This document shows, one piece after another, positions 36,666 to 46,843 of a stretch of 64,000 nt of DNA (its first letter is position 1; each line of letters opens with the position of its first letter). The stretch comes from Wohlfahrtiimonas sp. G9077 (GTDB lineage Bacteria; Pseudomonadota; Gammaproteobacteria; Cardiobacteriales; Wohlfahrtiimonadaceae). The DNA lies in the NCBI RefSeq assembly GCF_002252155.1, contig NZ_NEFD01000004.1:124001-188000 (forward strand), read 5' to 3'. Below the pieces are notes generated by a model. The model saw only the letters and a program-made list of their open reading frames with translations. It was not told the origin of the DNA and ran no database searches. Made by a program: the position numbers and the translations under genes.

Positions 36666-37403
36666 TTATTTTCGTGTGAGACGACGCATGAATGTATCGC
36701 CCACTAATTGAATAGTTTGCGCGATAATAATGATAATTACAATCACAAAATTTGTAATTTCAGGTTGATTGCGGTGGAAGCCAAAACGTGTGGCCAAATC
36801 GCCAAGGCCGCCTGCACCAACCACGCCTGCCATTGCGGTAAAGGAGAGGAGGAGAATCCCTGTAATAGTGGCGCCTGCAATTAAGCTTGGGCGAGCTTCA
36901 CGCAATAAGATCGAGAAGATAATCTTGTGCATTGGTGTGCCCATACTGACAGCAGCCTCTATGATGCCTCGATCCACTTCACGCAGAGATGTTTCTACAA
37001 GTTTGGCAAAAAATGGAATCGCACCAATGGTCAAGGGCACAATTGCGCCTTTAACGCCAAAGGAAGTGCCCACAATATTTTTTGTATAGGGCAATAGATA
37101 AATGATCAGAATCAAAAAGGGAATGGAGCGCAAAATATTGGTGAAAATCGATAAAATCGGATACACCACACGATTTTGCATGAGTTGTTTTGGGCTTGTG
37201 AGGTATAAAATCACCCCAAGCATGATGCCAAAAATGGTGGTCAATGCCCAAGATGCGGAAAGCATTTGCAAGGTGGCTTCGGTGCCTTCCCAGAGCATGC
37301 TCACTTTCACTTTAGGAAAATAGGGCGTGATGAATTCTTGAAGAGCATTCGCTGCCCATACTTTGAAATCTGTGTACAGAGAGGTTTCGATGAGATTTGA
37401 CAT
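36666..37403 (-). CDS. metI: Methionine ABC transporter permease MetI
   Basis: A 245-residue inner-membrane permease with five or so segments. It has FTNILRSIPFLILIIYLLP, the GTPMHKIIFSILLREARPSLIAG coupling helix and SFTAMAGVVGAGGLGDLA, as in MetI. It is slightly longer at the N-terminus than E. coli MetI (217 residues). It starts three bases after the metN stop, and metQ follows after 31 bases. Confidence 0.95.
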   Translation of the reverse strand: MSNLIETSLYTDFKVWAANALQEFITPYFPKVKVSMLWEGTEATLQMLSASWALTTIFGIMLGVILYLTSPKQLMQNRVVYPILSIFTNILRSIPFLILIIYLLPYTKNIVGTSFGVKGAIVPLTIGAIPFFAKLVETSLREVDRGIIEAAVSMGTPMHKIIFSILLREARPSLIAGATITGILLLSFTAMAGVVGAGGLGDLATRFGFHRNQPEITNFVIVIIIIIAQTIQLVGDTFMRRLTRK

Positions 37404-37406
37404 AGT

Positions 37407-38435
37407 TTATAAAGTGACCGCTAATGTATGAATGTTTTTCGCTGCAAATTCTTCTAAGGCGCGTTGCTGAACCTCGGCGCTACCATTTAAGGCAACGAGC
37501 AATTGACCATACGGCAAATCACGAATGTAGCTGATGTTGCCAGACAGGATTGAGAAATGCACGCCGGTGGATTTGATGATGTCACTTAAATGAGGGTGAT
37601 AGGAATCTTCCCCGGAATAAGTGATTTGATAAAGGTTTGCCCCTTTCATTGGGCTGTTTTTCAAATGAACTTTAAGCTCAGCATAATGACTATTGTCTAA
37701 AATAAACTCTTTGGTCACTTCGTGTTGAGGATTTAAAAATACCTCTTCAACAGGGCCACATTCCACAATTTGACTGGCATGAATGACGCCCACTTTATGG
37801 CAGATTTTACGGATTACTTCCATTTCATGGGTGATGAGCACAATCGTTAAACCAAGCTTTTGATTAATTTCACGCAGGAGCTCCAAAATGGACTGTGTGG
37901 TTTGTGGATCAAGGGCAGATGTCGCTTCATCACACAATAATACTTTTGGCTTGTTAGCGAGGGCTCTAGCGATCCCTACGCGCTGTTTTTGTCCGCCAGA
38001 GAGTTGGGCGGGGTATTTTTTGGCATGTTCTGTTAAACCCACCAATTCTAGTAATTCATTGACGCGGGCGGTGATCTCCGATTTTGACATCTTCTCTAAG
38101 CGAAGAGGGAAGGCAATGTTGTCAAAAATGGTTTGGCTGGAGAAGAGGTTAAAGTGCTGGAAAATCATGCCGATTTTGCGGCGCTCATGCATTAACTCGC
38201 GTTTGCTTAAGGTGGTTAAATCCACTTGATCTAAAATGACGTGGCCACTTGAAGGTTTTTCCAATAAATTAAGGCAGCGAATCAACGTACTTTTGCCGGC
38301 GCCAGAGTGCCCGATGACACCGAAGATTTCGCCGGCTTCAATGGTCAAAGAGATGTCTGAGAGGGCAGTGATGTTGCCTTTCGCAGTCGGATAGGATTTT
38401 GAAATATGGTCTAATGTGATCACGGATAGAATCAT
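37407..38435 (-). CDS. metN: Methionine ABC transporter ATP-binding protein MetN
   Basis: A 342-residue ABC ATPase that powers D- and L-methionine import. It has Walker A GHSGAGKST, the signature LSGGQKQRVGIARAL, Walker B VLLCDEATSALD and the C-terminal NIL regulatory domain (about 260-342) that lets internal methionine inhibit transport. ATG 38435 is taken as start, but GTG 38423 (ITLDHISKSYPT) aligns better with the E. coli N-terminus; neither has a clear ribosome site. No S-box or MetJ-type operator was recognised upstream. Confidence 0.95.
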   Translation of the reverse strand: MILSVITLDHISKSYPTAKGNITALSDISLTIEAGEIFGVIGHSGAGKSTLIRCLNLLEKPSSGHVILDQVDLTTLSKRELMHERRKIGMIFQHFNLFSSQTIFDNIAFPLRLEKMSKSEITARVNELLELVGLTEHAKKYPAQLSGGQKQRVGIARALANKPKVLLCDEATSALDPQTTQSILELLREINQKLGLTIVLITHEMEVIRKICHKVGVIHASQIVECGPVEEVFLNPQHEVTKEFILDNSHYAELKVHLKNSPMKGANLYQITYSGEDSYHPHLSDIIKSTGVHFSILSGNISYIRDLPYGQLLVALNGSAEVQQRALEEFAAKNIHTLAVTL

Positions 38436-38510
38436 CTACAGTCTAAAAAGATACCGCACAATCTAGCATAATACGGCATTAATTTGAAGATGAGACGATT
38501 TTCAGGCAAT

Positions 38511-38536
38511 AAAAAAGCAACCCTGAGGTTGCTTTT
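38511..38536 (-). terminator. Terminator of rpmB-rpmG
   Basis: GCAACC (38517-38522) pairs with GGTTGC (38527-38532) around CTGA, with six A at 38511-38516 giving the U-tract on the minus strand. Confidence 0.88.
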
Positions 38537-38558
38537 GTGTGTTTTTAAACAAGTAAAC

Positions 38559-38726
38559 TTATTTAATACGTGCTTCTTTGTATAAAACGTGTTTACGAAC
38601 AACTGGATCATATTTCATGAACTCTAATTTTTCAGGAGTTGTTCTTTTGTTTTTAGTTGTAGTGTAAAAATGACCTGTTTCAGCCGTTGACACTAATTTG
38701 ATTTTTTCTCTGATACCTTTTGCCAT
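38559..38726 (-). CDS. rpmG: 50S ribosomal protein L33 (RpmG)
   Basis: A 55-residue reading frame beginning [20 protein letters not shown] and ending [10 protein letters not shown], matching E. coli L33 in length and almost every position. It lacks the zinc cysteines, as in E. coli. AAGGAGC precedes the ATG, and rpmB ends 11 bases upstream, giving the standard rpmB-rpmG pair. Confidence 0.97.
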   Translation of the reverse strand: MAKGIREKIKLVSTAETGHFYTTTKNKRTTPEKLEFMKYDPVVRKHVLYKEARIK

Positions 38727-38737
38727 GATAAAGCTCC

Positions 38738-38974
38738 TTAGATTTTCTCACCACGTGCACGCATATCTTTAAGAACAGCATCGATGCCTTTTTTATCGAT
38801 AGTTCTTAAACCAGCAGATGTTACGCGTAATGTTACAAAGCGCTGTTCGCTTTCTACCCAAATACGATGTGAGTGAAGATTTGGTAAAAAACGACGGCGA
38901 GTTTTATTGTTTGCGTGAGAAACGTTGTTCCCAACAGCAGGTGCTTTACCAGTGACTTGACAAACTTTACTCAT
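38738..38974 (-). CDS. rpmB: 50S ribosomal protein L28 (RpmB)
   Basis: A 78-residue ribosomal protein, the same length as in E. coli: [40 protein letters not shown] and [15 protein letters not shown]. It heads the rpmB-rpmG operon, with its own promoter about 75 bases upstream, between it and pilT. Confidence 0.97.
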   Translation of the reverse strand: MSKVCQVTGKAPAVGNNVSHANNKTRRRFLPNLHSHRIWVESEQRFVTLRVTSAGLRTIDKKGIDAVLKDMRARGEKI

Positions 38975-39047
38975 AATTAAAATAACCTATTTCAATAAAT
39001 TAAATTCTTTGAGGAACGCAAAGACGGCCCTTAAAAACAGACACGTC

Positions 39048-39075
39048 ATTATACGTATTTCAAAAAAATATGCAA
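39048..39075 (-). promoter_or_regulatory. Promoter of rpmB-rpmG
   Basis: On the minus strand TTGCAT (39070-39075) and TATAAT (39048-39053) are 16 bases apart. The start would be near 39041, leaving a leader of about 66 bases. It begins only nine bases past the pilT stop. Confidence 0.68.
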
Positions 39076-39083
39076 TACACTGA

Positions 39084-40121
39084 TTAAGTGAAATCAGCGG
39101 GGTTCTTAGCCTTACTTGCTGCAACTTCTGCATCAATGATGCCCGCTCGAACTAGCTGCATCAAGTGCTGATCAAGGGTTTGCATGCCAAAGGATTGGCC
39201 AGTTTGAATCGCAGAATACATCTGTGCAATTTTATCTTCACGAATCAGATTTCGAATTGCATTCGTACCCATAAGAATTTCCCAAGCAGCCACACGACCG
39301 CCGCCTTTTTTCTTCAAAAGTGATTGCGCAACAACGGCTTGTAAGGATTCAGATAACATTGAACGAACCAATGGTTTTTCACCTTCTGGGAAAACGTCAA
39401 TGATACGATCGATCGTCTTCGCCGCCGATGTGGTATGGAGGGTACCAAATACTAAGTGACCCGTTTCCGCAGCGGTTAAGGCTAAACGAATGGTTTCTAA
39501 GTCACGAAGCTCACCCACCAAGATAACGTCTGGATCTTCACGAAGAGCAGAGCGCAACGCATTGTTAAACGAGAGAGTATCTCGGTGCACTTCACGTTGG
39601 TTGATGAGTGATTTTCTTGGCGTGTGTACGAACTCAATGGGGTCTTCCACCGTCAAGATATGGTAAGGATGATGCTTGTTTAGGTAGTCAATCATTGCAG
39701 CTAACGTCGTTGACTTACCTGAACCTGTGGGCCCTGTCACCAACACTAAACCACGAGGCACCGAAACCATTTGGCGGAAAATGGCAGGCATGCCAAGTTC
39801 ATCCATGGATTTAATGTTGTTAGGGATTGTTCTAAAAACAGCGCCAACGCCACGATTTTGGTGGAAGGCGTTGACACGGAAACGAGATAAACCAGGAACA
39901 TCTACAGAGAAGTCAGCTTCTAACTCTGCATCAAAGGTTCTGCGCTGAGTATCATTCATGATGCCATAAATCAAATCATAAACCATATCGTTATTGAGCG
40001 CAGGTGCATTGATTCTTGTTACGTCACCATCGATGCGCAGCAAAGGGGGCAATCCTGCTGACAAGTGCAAATCCGATGCCCCGGATTTGACCACAAATGT
40101 GAGTAGATCTGTAATGTTCAT
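39084..40121 (-). CDS. pilT: Type IV pilus retraction ATPase PilT
   Basis: PilT is the hexameric motor that retracts type IV pili for twitching and DNA uptake. The 345-residue protein has Walker A GPTGSGKST at 130-138, the Asp box LTVEDPIEFVH, Walker B DVILVGELRD, the His box TGHLVFGTLHT, and the C-terminal AIRNLIRE motif needed for retraction. It stands alone: pilU, which often follows, is absent, and no pilin genes adjoin it. A FimX-like pilus regulator is encoded at 48825, about 9 kb away. Confidence 0.96.
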   Translation of the reverse strand: MNITDLLTFVVKSGASDLHLSAGLPPLLRIDGDVTRINAPALNNDMVYDLIYGIMNDTQRRTFDAELEADFSVDVPGLSRFRVNAFHQNRGVGAVFRTIPNNIKSMDELGMPAIFRQMVSVPRGLVLVTGPTGSGKSTTLAAMIDYLNKHHPYHILTVEDPIEFVHTPRKSLINQREVHRDTLSFNNALRSALREDPDVILVGELRDLETIRLALTAAETGHLVFGTLHTTSAAKTIDRIIDVFPEGEKPLVRSMLSESLQAVVAQSLLKKKGGGRVAAWEILMGTNAIRNLIREDKIAQMYSAIQTGQSFGMQTLDQHLMQLVRAGIIDAEVAASKAKNPADFT

Positions 40122-40181
40122 AATTTTCTCATTAGTTTTTTTAATAGAAATAACGTTCGTATTCTAAACGACAAAATGGCA

Positions 40182-40853
40182 TCAGTCTAATTTTGCATTT
40201 GATTTTAATCGACCGATGATGTCGGCGTAATCTTTTTGCGTGAAAATTGCGCTGCCTGCCACAAAGGTATCCGCCCCTGCTTTAGAGATCGCTTCGATGT
40301 TATCGGCATTGACGCCGCCATCAATTTCAAGGCGAATGTCTAAGCCTTTTTCATCGATGATTGCGCGCAATTGTACCAATTTATCTAATGCCGATGGAAT
40401 GAACTTTTGTCCACCAAAGCCAGGGTTCACACTCATCACAAGCACCATGTCTAAGTAATCCCAAACATGATCAAGCACATGGATGGATGTGGCCGGATTT
40501 AACACTAAGCCCGCTTTACAGCCCAAAGATTTGATGAGCTGAAGGGAGCGATCCACATGCAAAGAGGCTTCTGGATGGAATGTGATGTAGGTGGCGCCTG
40601 CCTTTGCAAAGGCTTCGATCATGCGATCGACAGGTGAAACCATCAAATGCACATCAATGGGTGCAGTGACGCCATAATCACGCAAAGCTTTGCAAATCAT
40701 GGGGCCAAACGTTAAGTTTTCCACATAGTGATTGTCCATCACGTCAAAGTGAATGATGTCAGCGCCTGCGTCTAATACGGCATTGACTTCCTCACCTAAG
40801 CGAGCGAAGTCTGCGGATAAAATCGATGGGGCGATCCAAGGAGTTTGTTTCAT
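40182..40853 (-). CDS. rpe: Ribulose-phosphate 3-epimerase Rpe
   Basis: Rpe interconverts ribulose 5-phosphate and xylulose 5-phosphate in the pentose phosphate pathway. The 223-residue TIM barrel has [49 protein letters not shown] and [11 protein letters not shown]. It starts three bases after the hemL stop, so the two are co-transcribed. gph and trpS, which follow rpe in E. coli, are not here. Confidence 0.97.
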   Translation of the reverse strand: MKQTPWIAPSILSADFARLGEEVNAVLDAGADIIHFDVMDNHYVENLTFGPMICKALRDYGVTAPIDVHLMVSPVDRMIEAFAKAGATYITFHPEASLHVDRSLQLIKSLGCKAGLVLNPATSIHVLDHVWDYLDMVLVMSVNPGFGGQKFIPSALDKLVQLRAIIDEKGLDIRLEIDGGVNADNIEAISKAGADTFVAGSAIFTQKDYADIIGRLKSNAKLD

Positions 40854-40856
40854 GGG

Positions 40857-42140
40857 TTAACCTTTGATGTCTGCTAATGTTTCGTCGATGGCTTTGAGGG
40901 TTTGGTCTAAATCTTCATACGTATGCGCATTCGATAAGAAACCGGCTTCAAATGCACTTGGTGCTAAATAAATGCCGCGCTCAAGTAAGCCATGATAGAA
41001 CTGTTTGAAAAATTCGATGTCGCTGGTGAGCGCATCTTTGTATGTATTGACGGGTTGATTGGTGAAGAATAAACCGAACATGCCGCACACATGATTGATG
41101 TGGATCGGTACATCATGTTTTGCAAAGATTTTAGCAATGCCATCCATTAAGTAATCGGTTTTGGCTTTGAGCTCATCATAAAAGCCCTCTTCAGACACCA
41201 ATTCTAATGTGGCGAGACCTGCTGCCATGGCCACAGGATTGCCCGATAATGTGCCCGCTTGATACACCGCACCATTTGGGGATAAATGGGCCATGATTTC
41301 AGCTTTACCACCAAAGGCGCCCACAGGCATGCCGCCGCCAATCACTTTACCGAAGGTTGATAAGTCAGGCGTGATGTTAAATAAGCCTTGGGCAGAATGT
41401 TTGTGCACACGAAAACCGGTCATCACTTCATCCATGATGAACACAGCGCCTGCATCGGTACAGCAATCACGAATGGTTTGTAAGAATTCACGTGATGGTG
41501 GGATGCAGTTCATGTTGCCGGCAATCGGTTCTACAATCACGCAGGCAATTTCATCGCCATATTTGGCAAATGCTTCTTTAAGCTCATCGGGATTGTTGTA
41601 TTCAAGTACGATTGTGTGCTGTGTTAAATCTGCCGGTACGCCCGGTGAAGAAGGTTCTGCAAAGGTCAATAAACCGGAACCTGCTTTCACTAACAGTGAA
41701 TCTGAATGGCCATGATAGCAGCCTTCAAATTTGATGATTTTGTTGCGGCCAGTGTAACCACGGGCTAAACGAATGGCGCTCATGGTGGCTTCTGTGCCTG
41801 AACTTACCATGCGTACGCTGTCCATTGAAGGGATGATCTCAAGTACTTTTTTGGCCAAAGCGGTTTCAGAAACCGTAGGTGCACCAAAAGAGAGGCCATT
41901 TTTTGCCGTTTCCACAACCGCTTCGATCACTTTAGGGTGCGCATGCCCCACAATCATCGGGCCCCATGAACCCACATAATCGATGTATTTTTTATCATTG
42001 ACGTCATAGACATAAGCGCCTTCACCTTTTTTGAAAAACACAGGTGCACCGCCCACTTGTTTAAATGCGCGCACAGGAGAGTTCACGCCGCCTGGAATGT
42101 ATTGTTGTGCTTCTTCGTAAAGTGCTTCAAAACTGACCAT
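40857..42140 (-). CDS. hemL: Glutamate-1-semialdehyde 2,1-aminomutase HemL
   Basis: HemL makes 5-aminolevulinate for heme by the C5 pathway. The 427-residue PLP enzyme has [16 protein letters not shown] near the N-terminus, [31 protein letters not shown] and the PLP lysine in [15 protein letters not shown]. Length matches E. coli (426). It is the first gene of hemL-rpe and divergent from rsfS. Confidence 0.97.
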   Translation of the reverse strand: MVSFEALYEEAQQYIPGGVNSPVRAFKQVGGAPVFFKKGEGAYVYDVNDKKYIDYVGSWGPMIVGHAHPKVIEAVVETAKNGLSFGAPTVSETALAKKVLEIIPSMDSVRMVSSGTEATMSAIRLARGYTGRNKIIKFEGCYHGHSDSLLVKAGSGLLTFAEPSSPGVPADLTQHTIVLEYNNPDELKEAFAKYGDEIACVIVEPIAGNMNCIPPSREFLQTIRDCCTDAGAVFIMDEVMTGFRVHKHSAQGLFNITPDLSTFGKVIGGGMPVGAFGGKAEIMAHLSPNGAVYQAGTLSGNPVAMAAGLATLELVSEEGFYDELKAKTDYLMDGIAKIFAKHDVPIHINHVCGMFGLFFTNQPVNTYKDALTSDIEFFKQFYHGLLERGIYLAPSAFEAGFLSNAHTYEDLDQTLKAIDETLADIKG

Positions 42141-42282
42141 TTCTCAACCTTCAAAACTTAGAAATAAAGCTAATATTCTAGCAAAATTAATTAAGATTTA
42201 ATTGTTAAATTAAAATGAAGTACAATAACCGGCACGATGTGTATTAATGATTGATGAATTTTAAATTAATTGGATGAATTTT

Positions 42283-42597
42283 ATGTCAGAAGCAATGAAG
42301 AATATTGTTGAAACAACCTTAGATGATATGAAAGGTGTGGATATTAAAGTATTCGATGTCAGCGAAATTGTGAAGTATACCGACTGGGCAGTGATTGTCA
42401 CAGGGACTTCTTCGACTCACCTTAAAGCGATGGCCGATAAGCTTGAAATCAACATGAAAGGTCAAGGCTATACAGTGATCGGGATTGAAGGCGTGGAAAG
42501 TGGCAACTGGGTGTTGCAAGATTACGGTGACATCGTAGTGCACATCATGACAAAAGATGCGCGCGAGTTTTATCAGTTAGAAAAATTATTCATCTAG
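42283..42597 (+). CDS. rsfS: Ribosome silencing factor RsfS
   Basis: RsfS binds L14 on the 50S subunit and blocks subunit joining in starvation. The 104-residue protein shows KGVDIKVFDVSE, YTDWAVIVTGTSSTHLKAMAD, SGNWVLQDYGDIVVHIM and FYQLEKLF. ATG 42283 is chosen over 42274 because GGA (42272-42274) stands at the proper distance. rlmH begins one base after the stop, the pair usually found downstream of nadD; nadD is not here. Confidence 0.95.
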   Translation: MSEAMKNIVETTLDDMKGVDIKVFDVSEIVKYTDWAVIVTGTSSTHLKAMADKLEINMKGQGYTVIGIEGVESGNWVLQDYGDIVVHIMTKDAREFYQLEKLFI

Positions 42598-42598
42598 T

Positions 42599-43069
42599 AT
42601 GATTGTTCACCTCATTGCCATTGGCAACAATATGCCGAGTTGGGTGAAAGAGGGTTTTGATGAGTATCAAAGCCGTCTTCGAAATGAAGTGCAACTCAAA
42701 ATGGTGGAAATTCCTGCTCAAGCACGCAAAAAAAATGCGGACATCTCGAAAATCCTTAAAGAAGAGGGACAAAAAATGCTCGCTGCGGTGCCTAAAGGTG
42801 CGCGTATTGTGGGGCTTGATGTGGTGGGTAAAGCGGTGACAACGCCAGAGCTCAGTCAAATGATGGCAGGGTGGTTACAAGGCGGCACAGACATCGCTTT
42901 GCTAATTGGTGGTCCTGAAGGTTTCTCTGATGAGGTCAAACAAAGCTTTGAGCAGAGCATTTCTCTATCTAAACTGACATTACCGCATCCGATGGTGCGC
43001 ATTTTAGTGGCAGAGCAATTGTTCCGTGGTTGGAGTATTTTGCACAATCACCCGTATCATCGTGAATAA
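42599..43069 (+). CDS. rlmH: 23S rRNA pseudouridine-1915 N3-methyltransferase RlmH
   Basis: RlmH methylates a pseudouridine in helix 69 of 23S rRNA on assembled ribosomes. The 156-residue SPOUT protein (155 in E. coli) has the knot motif LLIGGPEGFSDEV, SLSKLTLPHPMVRILVAEQLFRGW and the terminal HNHPYHRE. It is one base from rsfS and is followed by a bidirectional terminator. Confidence 0.97.
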   Translation: MIVHLIAIGNNMPSWVKEGFDEYQSRLRNEVQLKMVEIPAQARKKNADISKILKEEGQKMLAAVPKGARIVGLDVVGKAVTTPELSQMMAGWLQGGTDIALLIGGPEGFSDEVKQSFEQSISLSKLTLPHPMVRILVAEQLFRGWSILHNHPYHRE

Positions 43070-43082
43070 TATTGAAGACATT

Positions 43083-43112
43083 AAAAAAGCCTGATCATTG
43101 ATCAGGCTTTTT
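43083..43112. terminator. Bidirectional terminator between rlmH and fabB
   Basis: GCCTGAT (43089-43095) pairs with ATCAGGC (43101-43107), flanked by six A and five T. Confidence 0.9.
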
Positions 43113-43125
43113 GATATGGGGTTAA

Positions 43126-44346
43126 TTAACCTTTATAACGGCTAAGAACCACAGTTGCATTTGTACCACCAAAGCCAAAGCTGTTGCTCATGATGTTATT
43201 GATTTCAACATCTTCCACTTTTTTGCGGATGATGGGGAAGTTTTCCAATAAAGGATCAATGTTATCAATGTGCATGCTCGCTTGAAGGAAATTGTTTTCC
43301 ATCATCAAGAGTGAATAGATCACTTCATTGACGCCAGCTGCGCCCAATGCATGGCCAGTTTGTGATTTTGTTGAAGAGATCATTGGGAATTTATCACCAA
43401 AGACACGTTCAACGGCCATGATTTCAGGAATGTCACCGGCAGGTGTGGATGTGCCGTGTGCATTGATGTAATCAATTGGGCCTGTCACTGTGGACAATGC
43501 TTGACGCATACAGCGCTCTGCGCCTTCACCACTTGGGGCAACCATGTCATAACCATCAGACGTTGCACCGTAACCTGTGATTTCTGCATAGATGTGTGCA
43601 CCACGGGCCAATGCGTGTTCTAACTCTTCAACCACCACGATACCGCCACCGCCAGAGATCACAAAACCATCACGGTCGCGATCATATGGACGAGATGCCA
43701 CAGATGGATTGTCATTGTATTTTGAAGACAATGCGCCCATTGCATCAAACATTGCGCTCATAAATGGGTGTAATTCTTCACCGCCACCGGCAAAGATCAC
43801 ATCTTGTTTACCCAATTGGATTTGCTCAACGGCATTACCAATACAGTGGGCAGAAGTTGAACATGCTGAGCTGATGGAGTAGTTCACACCTTTGATTTTA
43901 AATGGTGTGGCCAAACATGCAGACACAGTCGAACCCATTGTACGAGTCACCATGTAAGGGCCCATTTTTTTGGTGGCGCCTGTTTTACGCATGCTGTCAA
44001 CGGCATCAATTTGATTGCGCGTTGATGCACCGCCAGAACCCACGATTAAACCTGTGCGTTCATTTGAAACCATTTCAGGGGGTAATTTTGAGTCTTCAAT
44101 CGCTTGTTCCATCGCTAAATAAGCGTATGCCGCAGCATCTGCCATAAAGCGGAAAGTTTTACGATCAATATGCTCAGCAGGGTTGATGCGAATGGCACCG
44201 TGAACATGGGATCTAAAACCGAGATCAGCCATCTCTTGAGAGAATTCAATACCTGACTTACCTGATTTGAGAGACTCTAATACTTCTTCTTTGTTGTTTC
44301 CGATACTAGAAATAATCCCAAGACCTGTGATAACAACACGTCTCAT
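43126..44346 (-). CDS. fabB: 3-oxoacyl-ACP synthase I FabB
   Basis: FabB elongates fatty acids and is required for the unsaturated branch that begins with FabA. The 406-residue condensing enzyme has the catalytic triad C162 ([12 protein letters not shown]), H297 ([11 protein letters not shown]) and H332 ([11 protein letters not shown]), and the end [17 protein letters not shown]. It follows fabA by 17 bases. The fabA-fabB pairing, common in Pseudomonas-like bacteria and absent in E. coli, ensures balanced unsaturated fatty acid synthesis. Confidence 0.97.
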   Translation of the reverse strand: MRRVVITGLGIISSIGNNKEEVLESLKSGKSGIEFSQEMADLGFRSHVHGAIRINPAEHIDRKTFRFMADAAAYAYLAMEQAIEDSKLPPEMVSNERTGLIVGSGGASTRNQIDAVDSMRKTGATKKMGPYMVTRTMGSTVSACLATPFKIKGVNYSISSACSTSAHCIGNAVEQIQLGKQDVIFAGGGEELHPFMSAMFDAMGALSSKYNDNPSVASRPYDRDRDGFVISGGGGIVVVEELEHALARGAHIYAEITGYGATSDGYDMVAPSGEGAERCMRQALSTVTGPIDYINAHGTSTPAGDIPEIMAVERVFGDKFPMISSTKSQTGHALGAAGVNEVIYSLLMMENNFLQASMHIDNIDPLLENFPIIRKKVEDVEINNIMSNSFGFGGTNATVVLSRYKG

Positions 44347-44363
44347 AATGTTTCTCCTAAACG

Positions 44364-44879
44364 TTAAAAATTATCTGTTGAGGTAAAAAGACCAACTTTG
44401 AGGTCATGTCCTGTGTAGATGATTTTACCATCTACGGATAAAGTCGCATCTGCAATACCCATCGTCAATTTGCGCAAAATAACACGTTTCATGTGAATGT
44501 GGTAAGTTATTTTTTTCGCTGTTGGTAAGACTTGACCGGAGAATTTCACTTCACCACAACCAAGCGCGCGGCCGCGACCAAGGCCGCCTTTCCAACCTAA
44601 GTAGAAGCCAACCAATTGCCACATTGCATCTAAGCCAAGGCAACCTGGCATAACGTTGTCACCGATGAAGTGACAAGGGAAAAACCATAAATCAGGATTG
44701 ATGTCGAGTTCAGCGACGATTAAACCTTTATTGTAGTTGCCACCATCTTCAGTGATTTCCACAATGCGATCACACATCAACATTGGTGGCATTGGCAATT
44801 GTGCATTGCCTTCACCAAATAAGTTGCCTTTTGCGCATTCAATCAGTTCTTCTTTGGTATAACTTGCTTGTTTTGTCAC
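44364..44879 (-). CDS. fabA: 3-hydroxydecanoyl-ACP dehydratase/isomerase FabA
   Basis: FabA dehydrates 3-hydroxydecanoyl-ACP and isomerises the product to cis-3-decenoyl-ACP. The 171-residue protein has the catalytic H70 in [15 protein letters not shown] and D84 in [12 protein letters not shown], the same numbers as in E. coli. It is the first gene of fabA-fabB. Two TATAAT boxes lie upstream. Confidence 0.97.
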   Translation of the reverse strand: MTKQASYTKEELIECAKGNLFGEGNAQLPMPPMLMCDRIVEITEDGGNYNKGLIVAELDINPDLWFFPCHFIGDNVMPGCLGLDAMWQLVGFYLGWKGGLGRGRALGCGEVKFSGQVLPTAKKITYHIHMKRVILRKLTMGIADATLSVDGKIIYTGHDLKVGLFTSTDNF

Positions 44880-44909
44880 ATCAATTCCTTTGAAAATAGT
44901 GGATATTCA

Positions 44910-44931
44910 ATTATAAAATCCGATGATTATA
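44910..44931 (-). promoter_or_regulatory. Possible fabA promoter -10 boxes
   Basis: On the minus strand TATAAT occurs at 44926-44931 and at 44910-44915, within the 47 bases between the glycosyltransferase stop and fabA. No strong -35 is seen for either. They suggest that fabAB has its own promoter. Confidence 0.35.
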
Positions 44932-45946
44932 CTGTTTTATCGGATGGATTGAAAATGGTTTGGTAGTGATTCAGAACGTCATTTGCCGTGATTTGGTCAA
45001 TTTTATTGTCATTTCCAAAATTTTTGGCCTCAAGCACGGTGACTTTTTCCCCATAAGGCTTCGATTGTGTTGGATTTGTCGGGCCAAAGAGGGCGATGAC
45101 GGGTGCATCACTTGCGGCGGCAAAGTGTGCAATGCCGGTGTCGTTGGCCACAATGAGCGCAGCGCCATTGAGCCAATAAGGAATGTCTAACAGCGCCGTT
45201 TGATCACAAAGATTGAGGATGCGTGCATCACTGTCAGAAATTTGTTTGCAGATTTCTGCTTCACTGCCGGCGCCAAGGACTAAAATGCGCGTGACGCAGC
45301 CATTGTTGAATAATAATTGCGCAAGCTCAATGAAGCGCTCAGGATGCCAACGTTTTTCAGGATGTTGTGGGCTGCAGCCTGGCACAAACACAGCAAAGGC
45401 ATGATCTTCTAGGAGATGTTGCTTTTTCTCTTCAATGCGTTTGATGATTTCAGGCGATGCAATGATGCGTGGACGCGTACTTGTGCGCACAACGCCCACA
45501 CTTTTGAGCGCCGCATAAAAGCGATCGACTACGTGATTGTTTTCAATGTCATGGGGTTCGATGTGATTGTCATAGCACCAATGACGACTGCGTCCAATGA
45601 TGGTTGCGCGAGTAAAGCGGAGAGTTTTTGCCGCAGAGAGCAACATGCGGGAGCGATCACTGTTTTGTAGATCAATGATCAGATCATAATTTTCTTGTTT
45701 TAATGTGGTGAGCCAACGCCAAGTGGCGCCAAAGCCCTGTTTTCTGAGTTTAAAGTCAATGAGTTGATGAAAACGATCATCATGCACAAAGAGCTGATGC
45801 CACGGAGGGAGCACATTTAAATCAATCTTTGCGCGGGGAAAGGCCGCTTTAATGTCATCAAAGGTGCTGCTTGCAAGCACACAATCGCCCATCGCGCTCC
45901 ATTGAATGATCAAAATGCGTCGATAATCTTTCACAAGGTTATTCAT
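44927..45946 (-). CDS. Glycosyltransferase family 9 (ADP-heptose:LPS heptosyltransferase-like)
   Basis: A 339-residue cytoplasmic glycosyltransferase of the WaaC/WaaF/WaaQ family, which adds heptoses to the LPS inner core. RRILIIQWSAMGDCVLASSTFDDIKAAFP is the family's N-terminus, and FVPGCSPQHPEKRWHPERFIELA, VANDTGIAHFAAASDAPVIALFGPTNP belongs to the ADP-heptose-binding half. Which heptose it adds cannot be told. Upstream frame to 46033 is rejected; ATG 45946 has AAAGGA ahead and overlaps the lpxL stop by eight bases, indicating coupling. Confidence 0.87.
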   Translation of the reverse strand: MNNLVKDYRRILIIQWSAMGDCVLASSTFDDIKAAFPRAKIDLNVLPPWHQLFVHDDRFHQLIDFKLRKQGFGATWRWLTTLKQENYDLIIDLQNSDRSRMLLSAAKTLRFTRATIIGRSRHWCYDNHIEPHDIENNHVVDRFYAALKSVGVVRTSTRPRIIASPEIIKRIEEKKQHLLEDHAFAVFVPGCSPQHPEKRWHPERFIELAQLLFNNGCVTRILVLGAGSEAEICKQISDSDARILNLCDQTALLDIPYWLNGAALIVANDTGIAHFAAASDAPVIALFGPTNPTQSKPYGEKVTVLEAKNFGNDNKIDQITANDVLNHYQTIFNPSDKTV

Positions 45947-46841
45947 AAAGATCCTTTTCACCTTCAGGGCGAGTTTTAAAGCGGCGATGCGCCCATAAAT
46001 ATTGCTCGGGGGCTTCGATGATCCATGATTCAAACATTTTATTCAAACGCTCGCAATCTTCCATGGGCGACTCAGATGGAAAATGGTCAAGGGCAGGCAG
46101 GATTTTAACGCGATATTGATGGCCTTCACGAATGCAATAATAGGGCAGCACTTTGGCTTTGCCCACTTTGGCCATTTGGGATGTTGCTGTGATCATCAGC
46201 GCTTTGACGCCAAAGAAGTCCACAAACACATGATCACTGCCGCCGTAGTTTTGATCCGGTGCATACCAAAGGAGCTTGCCTTGACGAAGGAGTTTGATGG
46301 TTTTGCGAATTTCGTTGCGATTGACGGGCTCATTTTGTGATTGAGCGGTGCGCATTTTAAATTGGCGCTCTTCATAGGCGCGGTTTTTATGCTGACGATA
46401 CATCGCCACAAAGGGCGTTTTGAGCGTAATGGCGCGGGCGCCCAACTCAAGGTTACAAAAGTGCACCGTCAATAAAAGGGCGCCATCACCGGAAGATTTG
46501 ACGGCCTCTAAATGTTCTAAACCTTCATAGATAAAGAGATCTTTGACTTGATCCTCAGGCTTTAACCAAGCGGCTAAGGTTTCAAAAATGCCCATGCCAA
46601 GGGCTTTAAAGTTCGCTTGAACGAGTTTGGTTTGTGCATCTTTTGATAAATCAGGGAAGCACAACGCAATGTTGCGCTCCACAATGTGGCGGCGTTTTTT
46701 CGCCACATAGTACGAGAGCATGCCAATGCCTTTGCCTGCGGCTAGTAAGATGGGCATTGGCAATCTCGCAATGTATTTGCCAACCCAGAAGCCTAAGGCA
46801 ATCGCATGATCTTTAATCCAATTCGGCTTGTGGTATTGCAT
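45939..46841 (-). CDS. lpxL: Lipid A acyltransferase, LpxL/HtrB family (first copy)
   Basis: A 300-residue inner-membrane enzyme that adds a secondary acyl chain to lipid A precursors. The active-site motif HFxxxE is HFCNLE in LLTVHFCNLELGARAI, followed by YRQHKN and LLWYAPDQNYGGSDHVFV, the conserved DQN element. It ends EQYLWAHRRFKTRPEGE, shared with the second copy at 59343. It lies three bases after gpt and overlaps the heptosyltransferase gene, giving an LPS operon. Confidence 0.9.
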   Translation of the reverse strand: MQYHKPNWIKDHAIALGFWVGKYIARLPMPILLAAGKGIGMLSYYVAKKRRHIVERNIALCFPDLSKDAQTKLVQANFKALGMGIFETLAAWLKPEDQVKDLFIYEGLEHLEAVKSSGDGALLLTVHFCNLELGARAITLKTPFVAMYRQHKNRAYEERQFKMRTAQSQNEPVNRNEIRKTIKLLRQGKLLWYAPDQNYGGSDHVFVDFFGVKALMITATSQMAKVGKAKVLPYYCIREGHQYRVKILPALDHFPSESPMEDCERLNKMFESWIIEAPEQYLWAHRRFKTRPEGEKDLYE

Positions 46842-46843
46842 GA

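Noticed and set aside
38436-38510. Possible methionine-responsive riboswitch or MetJ box upstream of metN
   Set aside because: No S-box-like structure and no pair of AGACGTCT-type repeats could be found; only a bare AGACTG is present.
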